From Bacillus_BD oryzisoli (GTDB lineage Bacteria; Bacillota; Bacilli; Bacillales; Cytobacillaceae): a stretch of 64,000 nt of DNA. Shown one piece after another: positions 45,373 through 52,933 of the stretch (position 1 is the first letter of the stretch; each line of letters begins with the position of its first letter). Below the pieces are notes generated by a model. The model was not told where the DNA came from and searched no databases. It saw only the letters and a list, made by a program, of their open reading frames with translations. The position numbers and the translations under genes are program-made. Location of the stretch: positions 1,956,001-2,020,000 of the forward strand of contig NZ_CP137640.1 of assembly GCF_036670025.1 (NCBI RefSeq), written 5' to 3'.

Positions 45373-46606
45373 GGTTCCTGAACTAGCTGAATCAATTTCA
45401 GAAGGGACACTTGTTCAATGGTTAAAAAAAACAGGTGATAGCATCCAGAAGGGGGATTATGTAGCTGAACTCGAAACCGATAAAGTGAATATCGAAATTA
45501 TCTCTGAATACAGCGGAATTCTCTCTGAATTAAAAGTTCGCGCAGGAAGTACTGTCACAGTCGGTGAAGTGATTGCTGTAGTAAATGAAAAACACATATC
45601 CAACGAAACACAACCAGAGACAATGGACGTGGATGAGCATAAAGAAGACCCAGCATCTATTGTACACCCTATGGCAAATTTTCCAGCTTATGAACCAACT
45701 TCTGCGAGTAAGAAATATCTGATTGTATCACCGGCAGCCAGAAAATTAGCACGTGAAAAGGGCATCGATCTTAGCAAAGTTTCTCCTGCTGATCCTCTAG
45801 GCAGAATACGGCTGCACGATGTTCAAAGATATAAGCAGTCTGATGATATTGAACATACAGCAAATATGGCAGCGAGGGAAACAAAAACCATCATTACAGC
45901 TGAAGAAAAACCTGTCGAGAGAATTCAAATGACAAGACGCCGGCAAACGATTGCCAGAAATTTAGTGGAAATGAAGCAAAAAACAGCGATGTTGACTACG
46001 TTTAATGAAATAGATATGACAAACCTATTAGACCTCAGAAGCCGCCGCAAACAACAGTTCCATGAGGAGTACGGAGTAAAGCTCGGCTTTATGTCCTTTT
46101 TCACAAAAGCGGCTGTTGCCGCCTTAAAAAAATCCCCTTTATTAAATGCTGAAATCCAAGAAGCCGAGATCGTTGTTAAAAAATATTATGATATCGGGAT
46201 TGCGGTGTCTACAAATGGAGGTTTAGTTGTTCCGGTAATTCGAGAAGCAGATCGAAAAAATGTGGCTGAATTAGAAAAGGAGATTTACGAATTGGCTGAA
46301 CGGGCGCGAAATAATCGCTTAGCTATTAGTGACCTGCAAGGCGGAACATTTACGATTACAAATGGCGGTGTCTTTGGGTCACTTTTGTCAACACCCATGC
46401 TTAACGGTCCCCAAGCAGCGATCTTGGGCATGCACTCGATTCAGCTCCGGCCTGTGGCCGTAGATGAGGAAAAAATCGAAAATCGCCGGATGATGTATGT
46501 TGCTTTAACATATGATCATCGGTTGATCGATGGCAAAGAAGCTGTAACGTTTTTAAAACAGATTAAAACGTTCATTGAAGATCCTGAATCCTTGTTATTT
46601 ACTTAA
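45359..46606 (+). CDS. odhB: Dihydrolipoyllysine succinyltransferase (2-oxoglutarate dehydrogenase E2)
   Basis: 415 residues. Lipoyl domain (1-78) with the lipoylated Lys in ETDKVNIEI; linker; E3-binding domain (VSPAARKLAREKGIDLSKV, about 121-155); catalytic domain ending with YDHRLIDGKEAV (His and Asp active site). GTG start preceded by AAGGGGGAG, inside the odhA end. It forms the core of the complex with OdhA and the shared E3. Confidence 0.94.
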   Translation: MGEIKVPELAESISEGTLVQWLKKTGDSIQKGDYVAELETDKVNIEIISEYSGILSELKVRAGSTVTVGEVIAVVNEKHISNETQPETMDVDEHKEDPASIVHPMANFPAYEPTSASKKYLIVSPAARKLAREKGIDLSKVSPADPLGRIRLHDVQRYKQSDDIEHTANMAARETKTIITAEEKPVERIQMTRRRQTIARNLVEMKQKTAMLTTFNEIDMTNLLDLRSRRKQQFHEEYGVKLGFMSFFTKAAVAALKKSPLLNAEIQEAEIVVKKYYDIGIAVSTNGGLVVPVIREADRKNVAELEKEIYELAERARNNRLAISDLQGGTFTITNGGVFGSLLSTPMLNGPQAAILGMHSIQLRPVAVDEEKIENRRMMYVALTYDHRLIDGKEAVTFLKQIKTFIEDPESLLFT

Positions 46607-46611
46607 AAAGG

Positions 46612-46643
46612 AAAGAGCAAAGGGGAAACCTTTGCTCTTTTTT
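46612..46643. terminator. Terminator between odhB and the Sda-like gene
   Basis: AAAGAGCAAAGG / CCTTTGCTCTTT with a short loop, then T6. It lies 3 bases from the stop of the convergent small gene and may serve both. Confidence 0.88.
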
Positions 46644-46646
46644 CGA

Positions 46647-46778
46647 TTATTTTTTAATTGGCTTTAAACCACGCTTTTTGATTTCTCCTTGCAATACTCT
46701 AATCCAATCTTTATCATTACCTGATTTCAATGCATCACGATACGAGACAATTAATTGTTCATTACTCATAATTTTCAT
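46647..46778 (-). CDS. sda: Sda-like sporulation histidine-kinase inhibitor
   Basis: 43 residues, helical hairpin: NEQLIVSYRDALKSG, then DWIRVLQGEIKKRGL. This fits the Sda pattern (ELLIESY...DFI-LL-EI-RR-L); Sda blocks KinA autophosphorylation when replication is disturbed. The ATG at 46778 has GGAGGT 7 bases upstream. The usual Phe of the DFI turn is Trp here. I found no convincing DnaA-box cluster upstream, so replication-linked control is not shown. Confidence 0.72.
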   Translation of the reverse strand: MKIMSNEQLIVSYRDALKSGNDKDWIRVLQGEIKKRGLKPIKK

Positions 46779-47007
46779 TGTGCATACCTCCAAGATAAAG
46801 GATAGAATATTCAATATTATTCTATTTTAAAGAATTTATGAAGATTTTAATAGCACAATGTAAAAAAATTCACATTTTTTTCATTTTCTCTATTCTGTCC
46901 TTTAACAAAATGTTCACAAAAAGGAATCAAGAATAGATAGTTGCTCTAGGAAGTGGATACTTATATACTATAGAATATGTTATAAGTAATAAAAAGGAGA
47001 TATAAAA

Positions 47008-47211
47008 ATGATTCATTTAGACTGGCATGAACGAAAAACAATTAAAACAGTAAAATGCATCCATACGAATGCGAAAAAGTATATTGTCAACGATGTGTTA
47101 ACACCAGGAAAAACATATGATGTAAAAAATGAGACAGATGAGTTTTATTTTATTATTGATAATACCGGCAAAGTGGGCGGCTTCTACAAGGACTATTTTG
47201 AAAATGCATAA
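47008..47211 (+). CDS. Small conserved protein (DUF6501-like)
   Basis: 67 residues with an AAAAGGAG SD and a perfect terminator. MIHLDWHERKTIKTVKC, then GKTYDVKNETDEF and DNTGKVGGFYKDYFE suggest a compact SH3-like beta barrel. It resembles a short Bacillaceae family annotated DUF6501; function unknown. Confidence 0.72.
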   Translation: MIHLDWHERKTIKTVKCIHTNAKKYIVNDVLTPGKTYDVKNETDEFYFIIDNTGKVGGFYKDYFENA

Positions 47212-47262
47212 AAAAGTGACACATTACTGTTTAACTTTAAACAGTAATGTGTCACTTTTTTT
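47210..47262. terminator. Bidirectional terminator
   Basis: AAAAAGTGACACATTACTGTTT pairs perfectly with its reverse complement over a 4-base loop, with T7 after it. It ends 5 bases before the stop of the convergent lipoprotein gene. Confidence 0.93.
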
Positions 47263-47266
47263 GAAT

Positions 47267-48133
47267 TTATCTTTCAGTTGGGAATACACGGCGGACTAAT
47301 TCGCCAAATTCATCAAAAAATCCTTGAATAGGACGTCCGTTACGGATATCTTCAGCATAAGATGTTGTCCGCTTATAAAAGTCAGGGTTAACAGAAACAT
47401 ATACATGTTCAACGCTGCGGTTTGTTGCTTTTACCACATCAGAAATTTTTTTCTCTACATCAGCCGTTAACTTTTTATTGGCATTGTCTGTTAATTTTAC
47501 CGCAACATAGGCATTATTATCCGTTAATATCACATTTGCCCGATCAACTTCACGCATTTGGGCTATTTTCTCGGCTGCGCGATCCGCAACTTCCATACGA
47601 TTACGTTTATTTACGTTATTTCCATTTATATCATTATCTGCCGTATTATTGGCGATATTTCTTGCTGTGATATCTCTATTTTGATTATTACTTACGTTCC
47701 TTGTAGTAATACGTCTATTTTGATCATCATCAGCACGATAACTTACATTTCTTGTTCTATTTTGAACATTTGATGCAGGATTGTTTACGGAACGATCTGA
47801 ATAGACATCATCTCTATTTGTATTATCCTGGTCACTAATATCTCTTGAAACCCAATTTTCAATATCATAATTATCTACAAGCCTGTCATTAAAACGCCCA
47901 TTCCAATAAGCGTTATTGTCGCTTACATTTGTGATGATTCCTCTGTTATCATTTCCGGCAATATCATCGTCCCAAGTGTTACGATACCCATCTGTACGAT
48001 TTGAAACGGTTCGCAAATTGGCCGTGTCTTGGGTTCTTGCCGTATCATTCATGGCCGTATCATCATTTGTACCGCAGCCAGTTAGAATGAGTGACGATAG
48101 GGAAACAGTGGTTAGCAAACATTTCCAATTCAT
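47267..48133 (-). CDS. YhcN/YlaJ family sporulation lipoprotein
   Basis: 288 residues. Signal peptide with lipobox LTGC (Cys20), then a long low-complexity stretch of about 150 residues rich in Asn, Asp, Arg and Thr. The C-terminal YhcN/YlaJ domain has AEKIAQMREVDRANVILTDNNAYVAV and VSVNPDFYKRTTSYAEDI. The family is found in the spore inner membrane and cortex region. The ATG at 48133 follows GGAGGGC; upstream in-frame codons lack an SD. The repeat-like middle section is probably disordered. Confidence 0.85.
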   Translation of the reverse strand: MNWKCLLTTVSLSSLILTGCGTNDDTAMNDTARTQDTANLRTVSNRTDGYRNTWDDDIAGNDNRGIITNVSDNNAYWNGRFNDRLVDNYDIENWVSRDISDQDNTNRDDVYSDRSVNNPASNVQNRTRNVSYRADDDQNRRITTRNVSNNQNRDITARNIANNTADNDINGNNVNKRNRMEVADRAAEKIAQMREVDRANVILTDNNAYVAVKLTDNANKKLTADVEKKISDVVKATNRSVEHVYVSVNPDFYKRTTSYAEDIRNGRPIQGFFDEFGELVRRVFPTER

Positions 48134-48250
48134 CAATATAGCCCTCCTTCTGTAAATTGTACAGTTATAGTTTGACAAGATGGCTATATCCTATTCGCAA
48201 AAGGTATTGGGAAAAATTTGTACCCATTACGCCTGGTGTATCATCGTAAT

Positions 48251-48284
48251 AAAAAATCATCCGGCTGCTGTGCAGACGGATGAT
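48251..48284 (-). terminator. Terminator of the YidC2 gene
   Basis: On the minus strand ATCATCCGTCTG / CAGCCGGATGAT with a short loop is followed by six T. Confidence 0.88.
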
Positions 48285-48289
48285 CAAGT

Positions 48290-49072
48290 TTATGCTTTTT
48301 CAACATTTACGTTTTTCATTTGTTTAGGCGTCTGGTATATTTTCCTTCCAAGATAGGTTTGGAAAATAAGGAAGCTTCCTCCGACTACCCAATATAAAGG
48401 CAATGCTGCAGGAGCATTCAGCGATACAACAACAATCATAATGGGTGATACAAGCCCCATATATTTCATTTGCTGCTTCTGCGCTTCCGGCATTGTTGAT
48501 TGGGAGACTTTAAATTGTAAATAGTATACGATACCTGCAAGGATGGTGATTCCAATATCCGGCTGGCCTAGACTGAACCATAAAAACGAATGGGTTGCTA
48601 TTTCATGTGAACCACGGATTGCGTAATAAAAAGCCATTAAAATCGGCATTTGAATTAATAGTGGTAAACAGCCCATATTTAAGGGATTTACCCCGTGTTT
48701 TTGATATAAACCCATCATTTCCTTTTGGAGATTCTGCTGTTCCTTTGGGTCCTTCGTTTCTTTTATCTTTTTCTGAATAGCATCCATTTCAGGCTTTAAT
48801 TTATCCATTTTTTCTTTCATATTTGCCTGTGTTTTGTATTGCTTAAGCATTAAAGGCAAAAGAATTAGCCGGACAAGCAGTGTGACTAAAATGATTCCCA
48901 AACCATAATTATCGTGAAAAAGATGGGATGTCCATACGATTAATTGTGAAAATGGTTCAACGAAATAAGTATGAAAAAATCCAGTACTCTTTCCGCTGTC
49001 CGCTGAACATGCTGATAGAAGGGATGTTAACAATAATACAAGTGTAAAAAAAATCTTTTTCTTAGTTTTCAT
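48290..49072 (-). CDS. YidC/Oxa1 family membrane protein insertase, lipoprotein type
   Basis: 260 residues. Signal peptide with lipobox LSAC (Cys22) and five membrane segments. The hydrophilic loop has EMDAIQKKIKETKDPKEQQNLQKE, and MGCLPLLIQMPILMAFYYAI is the conserved YidC core. This is the SpoIIIJ/YqjG class. It inserts membrane proteins. A lone copy away from rnpA/jag suggests the YqjG-like paralogue, whose expression in B. subtilis is controlled by a MifM-type leader peptide. Confidence 0.88.
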   Translation of the reverse strand: MKTKKKIFFTLVLLLTSLLSACSADSGKSTGFFHTYFVEPFSQLIVWTSHLFHDNYGLGIILVTLLVRLILLPLMLKQYKTQANMKEKMDKLKPEMDAIQKKIKETKDPKEQQNLQKEMMGLYQKHGVNPLNMGCLPLLIQMPILMAFYYAIRGSHEIATHSFLWFSLGQPDIGITILAGIVYYLQFKVSQSTMPEAQKQQMKYMGLVSPIMIVVVSLNAPAALPLYWVVGGSFLIFQTYLGRKIYQTPKQMKNVNVEKA

Positions 49073-49105
49073 TCTTTCCTATTTCCTCCAATATCGTTTT
49101 TTTTC

Positions 49106-49393
49106 TTAAAAGATCGAGGAAATAGTACTATCAGGTTCTTCACTAAGATTCTTTTTTCTTCTGACATAAATTAGAATCCACATTAGTTGTTTATTAATTG
49201 GTAATTGTTTTTTATTCTGTTGTAAACGTGTCTTCTTTTGCAGCTGGACATCTGAAGCTGCGTAGACGGAATCAATGTATTTGAATTCTATATTTCGTAT
49301 CCATAACCATTTTACGGAAAGTCCAAATAGGATACTAACATACAATGTATAATCAACTTGCAGATTAGTTAAATCCAGTAAAAGTTCTAACAA
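49106..49393 (-). CDS. Small protein upstream of yidC2, possible membrane-bound leader protein
   Basis: About 95 residues from a TTG at 49393 with GAGGTG 6 bases upstream; the frame is open from 49420. Hydrophobic segment VDYTLYVSILFGLSVKWLWI, then a basic tail with KKTRLQQNKKQLPINKQLMW. It ends 33 bases before yidC2 in the same direction. Position, size and one membrane segment are reminiscent of MifM, which senses insertase activity and controls yqjG in B. subtilis, though I see no sequence match I can vouch for. Confidence 0.5.
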   Translation of the reverse strand: MLELLLDLTNLQVDYTLYVSILFGLSVKWLWIRNIEFKYIDSVYAASDVQLQKKTRLQQNKKQLPINKQLMWILIYVRRKKNLSEEPDSTISSIF

Positions 49394-49632
49394 ATAGTTC
49401 ACCTCAAGATTTGCATACAAACAGTAAGGGTTTGGTGCAAGTATAATTGATTTTGCTTATTTAAGCAATGGAACAAATTTTTACAAAGCAGTTTTTTAAT
49501 AAGGACGGAAAGAATTGAAAAAATCCTCTGTTAAAAAAATCTGTTAATTAGACAATAACTAATAAAAGGATATAATATTAATAGAAAAAATATGTAAGTA
49601 AAGTGAGCGAACTCACGGATATGATCATAAGC

Positions 49633-49650
49633 TGACAATGATGATTATCA
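49633..49650. promoter_or_regulatory. Imperfect inverted repeat upstream of pncB
   Basis: TGACAAT-GATG-ATTATCA, two halves differing at one base, 36 bases before the pncB start. It could be an operator; it partly resembles Fur-family half sites but has the wrong spacing. Confidence 0.3.
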
Positions 49651-49685
49651 TGTTAATGGGGTAAGTGAATTTTGGAGGTCTAGTC

Positions 49686-51158
49686 ATGGTGAAGAAGTTT
49701 TTGGATGATAGTTTAACATTACACACTGATTTATATCAAATCAATATGATCGAGACATACTGGGAAGATGGGATACATAATCGCAGAGCTGTATTTGAAG
49801 TTTATTTTCGCAAACTACCCTTTGGGAATGGATTTGCTGTATTTGCCGGTTTAGAAAAAGTAATTGATTATTTAAAAAATTTACGATTTACAGAGGCTGA
49901 TATTAATTATCTAAGGAATGAATTAAGATTTCAAGAAGATTTTCTTGATTATTTACAAAATCTTCGTTTTACAGGATCCGTTCGCTCAATGGCAGAAGGA
50001 GAAATCGTCTTTGCGAACGAACCGCTTATCCGCATTGAGGCAACCCTAGCTGAAGCCCAGTTAGTTGAAACGGCTATTTTGAACATTGTGAATTATCAAA
50101 CTTTAATCGCCACGAAAGCTGCCAGAATCAAACATATTATCGGCGATGAAACGGCGATGGAATTTGGTACAAGACGTGCACAAGAAATGGATGCTGCCAT
50201 TTGGGGTACGCGTGCCGCCTATATCGGTGGATTTAGTTCAACCTCCAATGTTCGCGCAGGAAAATTATTTGGCATCCCGGTTTCAGGAACACATGCGCAT
50301 TCGCTTATACAAGCTTATATTGATGAATACACGGCTTTTCATAAATATGCACGTCGCCATAAAGATTGTGTATTTTTAGTTGATACATATGATACGTTAA
50401 AATCAGGAGTGCCGAATGCCATTCGGGTGGCGAAGGAATTGGGAGACTCGATTAATTTTGTCGGAATCCGTTTAGACAGTGGAGACCTTGCTTATTTATC
50501 GAAGGAAGCGCGTAAAATGCTTGATGATGCAGGTTTTACGAATGCCAAAATTGTTGCTTCGAATGACCTTGATGAGTATACAATTATGAATTTAAAATCT
50601 CAAGGTGCAAAAATTGATGTTTGGGGAATTGGTACGAAGCTGATCACAGGGTATGATGAACCGGCTTTAGGAGCTGTCTATAAAATTGTCTCGATTGAAG
50701 ATAATAATGGAAAAATGATTGATACAATTAAAATTAGCGGGAATCCAGAGAAAGTTTCGACCCCAGGATTAAAAAGGGTGTATCGGATTATTAATTTAGC
50801 AAATCAAAAATCAGAAGGGGATTATATTGCCTTAGATGATGAACGTCCAAATACAGAGGCTAGTTTAAATATGTTCCATCCAGTCCATACCTATATAAAG
50901 AAGGATGTAACAAATTTTGAAGCAAAAGACCTTCACCATAATATCTTTATCAATGGGGAGTTGGTCTACCAGGTTCCTGACCTAGCGGAAATTCAAAAGT
51001 ACTGTTTGCAAAATATGAACTATCTATGGGATGAATATAAGCGGTCATTAAACCCGGAGGAATATCCAGTAGATTTAAGTCCAAAATGTTGGGAAAATAA
51101 GCTCAATAATATTGAGGCTGTCAACCAAAGAGTAGGCGAGTATCTTGAAACGTATTAA
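49686..51158 (+). CDS. pncB: Nicotinate phosphoribosyltransferase
   Basis: 490 residues. It forms nicotinate mononucleotide from nicotinate and PRPP. Segments LHTDLYQINM near the N-terminus, EFGTRRAQ, FLVDTYDTLKSG and GIRLDSGDLAYLSK mark the NAPRTase family. The ATG at 49686 follows GGAGGT by 6 bases; the reading from 49665 includes the SD itself. It is followed by nadE 33 bases on, a salvage operon leading to NAD. Confidence 0.92.
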   Translation: MVKKFLDDSLTLHTDLYQINMIETYWEDGIHNRRAVFEVYFRKLPFGNGFAVFAGLEKVIDYLKNLRFTEADINYLRNELRFQEDFLDYLQNLRFTGSVRSMAEGEIVFANEPLIRIEATLAEAQLVETAILNIVNYQTLIATKAARIKHIIGDETAMEFGTRRAQEMDAAIWGTRAAYIGGFSSTSNVRAGKLFGIPVSGTHAHSLIQAYIDEYTAFHKYARRHKDCVFLVDTYDTLKSGVPNAIRVAKELGDSINFVGIRLDSGDLAYLSKEARKMLDDAGFTNAKIVASNDLDEYTIMNLKSQGAKIDVWGIGTKLITGYDEPALGAVYKIVSIEDNNGKMIDTIKISGNPEKVSTPGLKRVYRIINLANQKSEGDYIALDDERPNTEASLNMFHPVHTYIKKDVTNFEAKDLHHNIFINGELVYQVPDLAEIQKYCLQNMNYLWDEYKRSLNPEEYPVDLSPKCWENKLNNIEAVNQRVGEYLETY

Positions 51159-51191
51159 TTCATGCTTTTTGAATAGATGGGAGGGATTTGC

Positions 51192-52013
51192 ATGAATATG
51201 CAAGAGCGAATAATGAAAGAGTTACATATTCAGCCTAAAATTGATCCGAAACTAGAAGTACAAAGGAGAATTCAATTTTTAAAGGATTATATATTAAAAA
51301 CAAAAGCAAAGGGGTTTGTTCTCGGAATAAGCGGCGGTCAAGATTCATCTCTAGCTGGACGGCTTGCCCAGTTAGCGGTTGAGGAGTTGAGGGCTGAAGG
51401 GTTCGATGCTAAATTTGTTGCTGTTCGGCTCCCGTATGGTGTGCAAAAGGATGAAGATGATGCAAAGAAGGCTCTGGACTTTATTAAAGCAGATGAGGAA
51501 TTTATCTTTAATATTGAAAAAGCAGTTAATGAAGTAAAAGCGGAATACGACCGTAATACAAAAGGTGCTGCATTAAGGGACTATCATAAAGGGAATGTAA
51601 AAGCCAGAATGAGGATGATCGCTCAATATGCAATTGGCGGTCAAGAGAACTTACTGGTCATCGGAACAGATCATGCAGCAGAAGCCGTTACAGGATTCTA
51701 TACAAAATATGGTGATGGGGGTGCAGACCTAGTTCCGCTCGCAGGTTTAACTAAAAGACAAGGAAAAGAGTTATTGAAGGAATTAGGTGCGGAAGAAAGC
51801 ATTTATTTAAAAGTTCCAACTGCCGATTTATTAGATGAGAGACCTGGTCAGGCGGATGAAACGGAACTTGGTATATCATATGATGAATTGGATGATTACT
51901 TAGAGGGGAAAACGGTATCACCAACAACTGCGGAAAAAATTGAAAAGAGATATTTGGCAACGCAGCATAAAAGAGAAATGCCGGCAAACTTATTTGATGA
52001 CTGGTGGAAATAG
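51192..52013 (+). CDS. nadE: Ammonia-dependent NAD+ synthetase
   Basis: 273 residues, same size as B. subtilis NadE. The P-loop is GISGGQDSSLAGR (PP-ATPase type), with GTDHAAEAVTGFYTKYGDGGADL and KVPTADLLDERPGQADE downstream. No glutaminase domain, so it uses ammonia. The ATG at 51192 follows GGGAGGG. It completes NAD synthesis after pncB. Confidence 0.93.
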   Translation: MNMQERIMKELHIQPKIDPKLEVQRRIQFLKDYILKTKAKGFVLGISGGQDSSLAGRLAQLAVEELRAEGFDAKFVAVRLPYGVQKDEDDAKKALDFIKADEEFIFNIEKAVNEVKAEYDRNTKGAALRDYHKGNVKARMRMIAQYAIGGQENLLVIGTDHAAEAVTGFYTKYGDGGADLVPLAGLTKRQGKELLKELGAEESIYLKVPTADLLDERPGQADETELGISYDELDDYLEGKTVSPTTAEKIEKRYLATQHKREMPANLFDDWWK

Positions 52014-52040
52014 ACTGAGGAAAAAAACTGCTGGATCAAT

Positions 52041-52082
52041 AAAAAAGTGCTGTCCTGATGATTTAGGACAGCACTTTTTTAT
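52041..52082. terminator. Bidirectional terminator between nadE and pflA
   Basis: AAAAAAGTGCTGTCCT / AGGACAGCACTTTTTT with a 7-base loop. The convergent pflA reading frame ends inside this hairpin (stop 52063-52065). Confidence 0.92.
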
Positions 52083-52818
52083 TAAACGTAAGCGTTTCGG
52101 TCAGTGTTGCATAAGCTGCATTCACTTCTGCATCACTTGGAGGCTCAACATCTTTAAGAGGATACTCGAGACCAAGGGCATCCCATTTATAAACTCCGAG
52201 CTTATGGTATGGGAGGACTTCCAGCTTTTCAACATTCTTCAACGTGCCGATAAACGCACCAAGTTCTTCCAGATCCTTTACATCACCCGTAACACCAGGG
52301 ATGAGAACATGACGAATCCAGACTGGAATTTGGCGTATAGATAAAAGATAAGCAAACTGCAGGATATGATCATTTGCCATGCCTGTCAATTGAATATGTT
52401 TTTTTCGATTAATATGTTTCAGGTCTAATAAAATTAAATCTGTATAATTTAACAATTCGTTAAGCTGCTCTTGAAAAAGAGGTGCGGTTGAATAACAGCC
52501 TCCCGATGAATCGATCGTCGTATGAATTCCTAATTTTTTACATGCCTTAAATAATTCAATCAGAAAAGGCATTTGTAACAAGGGCTCTCCTCCGCTTACT
52601 GTAATGCCACCACCTGATGATTCGATAAATGGGAGGTATGCAGTTAAATCCTCCAATATTTCCGATACAGACATTTGTTTCCCTGTACCTATTTCCCAAG
52701 TATCTGCATTATGACAAAATTGACAGCGGAGCAGACAACCTTGTGTAAAAATGACATAACGAATCCCAGGTCCGTCAACAGTACCAAATGTCTCTATGGA
52801 ATGAATATTTCCTTTCAT
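52063..52818 (-). CDS. pflA: Pyruvate formate-lyase activating enzyme
   Basis: 251 residues, radical SAM. The iron-sulfur Cys triad is in GCLLRCQFCHNADTW (C-x3-C-x2-C) and the SAM motif is GGGITVSGGEPLLQ. It installs the glycyl radical on PflB under anaerobic conditions. It lies 116 bases behind pflB on the same strand, with a hairpin between them. Its last codons are part of the shared terminator. Confidence 0.93.
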   Translation of the reverse strand: MKGNIHSIETFGTVDGPGIRYVIFTQGCLLRCQFCHNADTWEIGTGKQMSVSEILEDLTAYLPFIESSGGGITVSGGEPLLQMPFLIELFKACKKLGIHTTIDSSGGCYSTAPLFQEQLNELLNYTDLILLDLKHINRKKHIQLTGMANDHILQFAYLLSIRQIPVWIRHVLIPGVTGDVKDLEELGAFIGTLKNVEKLEVLPYHKLGVYKWDALGLEYPLKDVEPPSDAEVNAAYATLTETLTFNKKVLS

Positions 52819-52888
52819 ACGATCATCACCCTTCTTTTTAAAACATCAAATGTAAATAGGCAATCTGTAAATGATCCAGGAAGAAAAT

Positions 52889-52920
52889 TCAAAGAGAAGA
52901 GGTGAAACCCTTCTCTTTGA
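52889..52920 (-). terminator. Hairpin between pflB and pflA
   Basis: CAAAGAGAAGG / CTTCTCTTTG followed by AATTTT on the minus strand, about 15 bases after the pflB stop. It probably terminates part of the transcripts, so pflA would be made at a lower level. Confidence 0.7.
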
Positions 52921-52933
52921 ATATCGTTAATCA

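Noticed and set aside
49621..49650. Fur box upstream of pncB
   Set aside because: Half sites resemble the Fur type but spacing (4 bases) is wrong and pncB-nadE is not a typical iron gene set; kept only as an unspecified inverted repeat.
51940..52344. 134-residue plus-strand ORF across the nadE end and pflA
   Set aside because: It runs through the shared terminator and is antisense to pflA.
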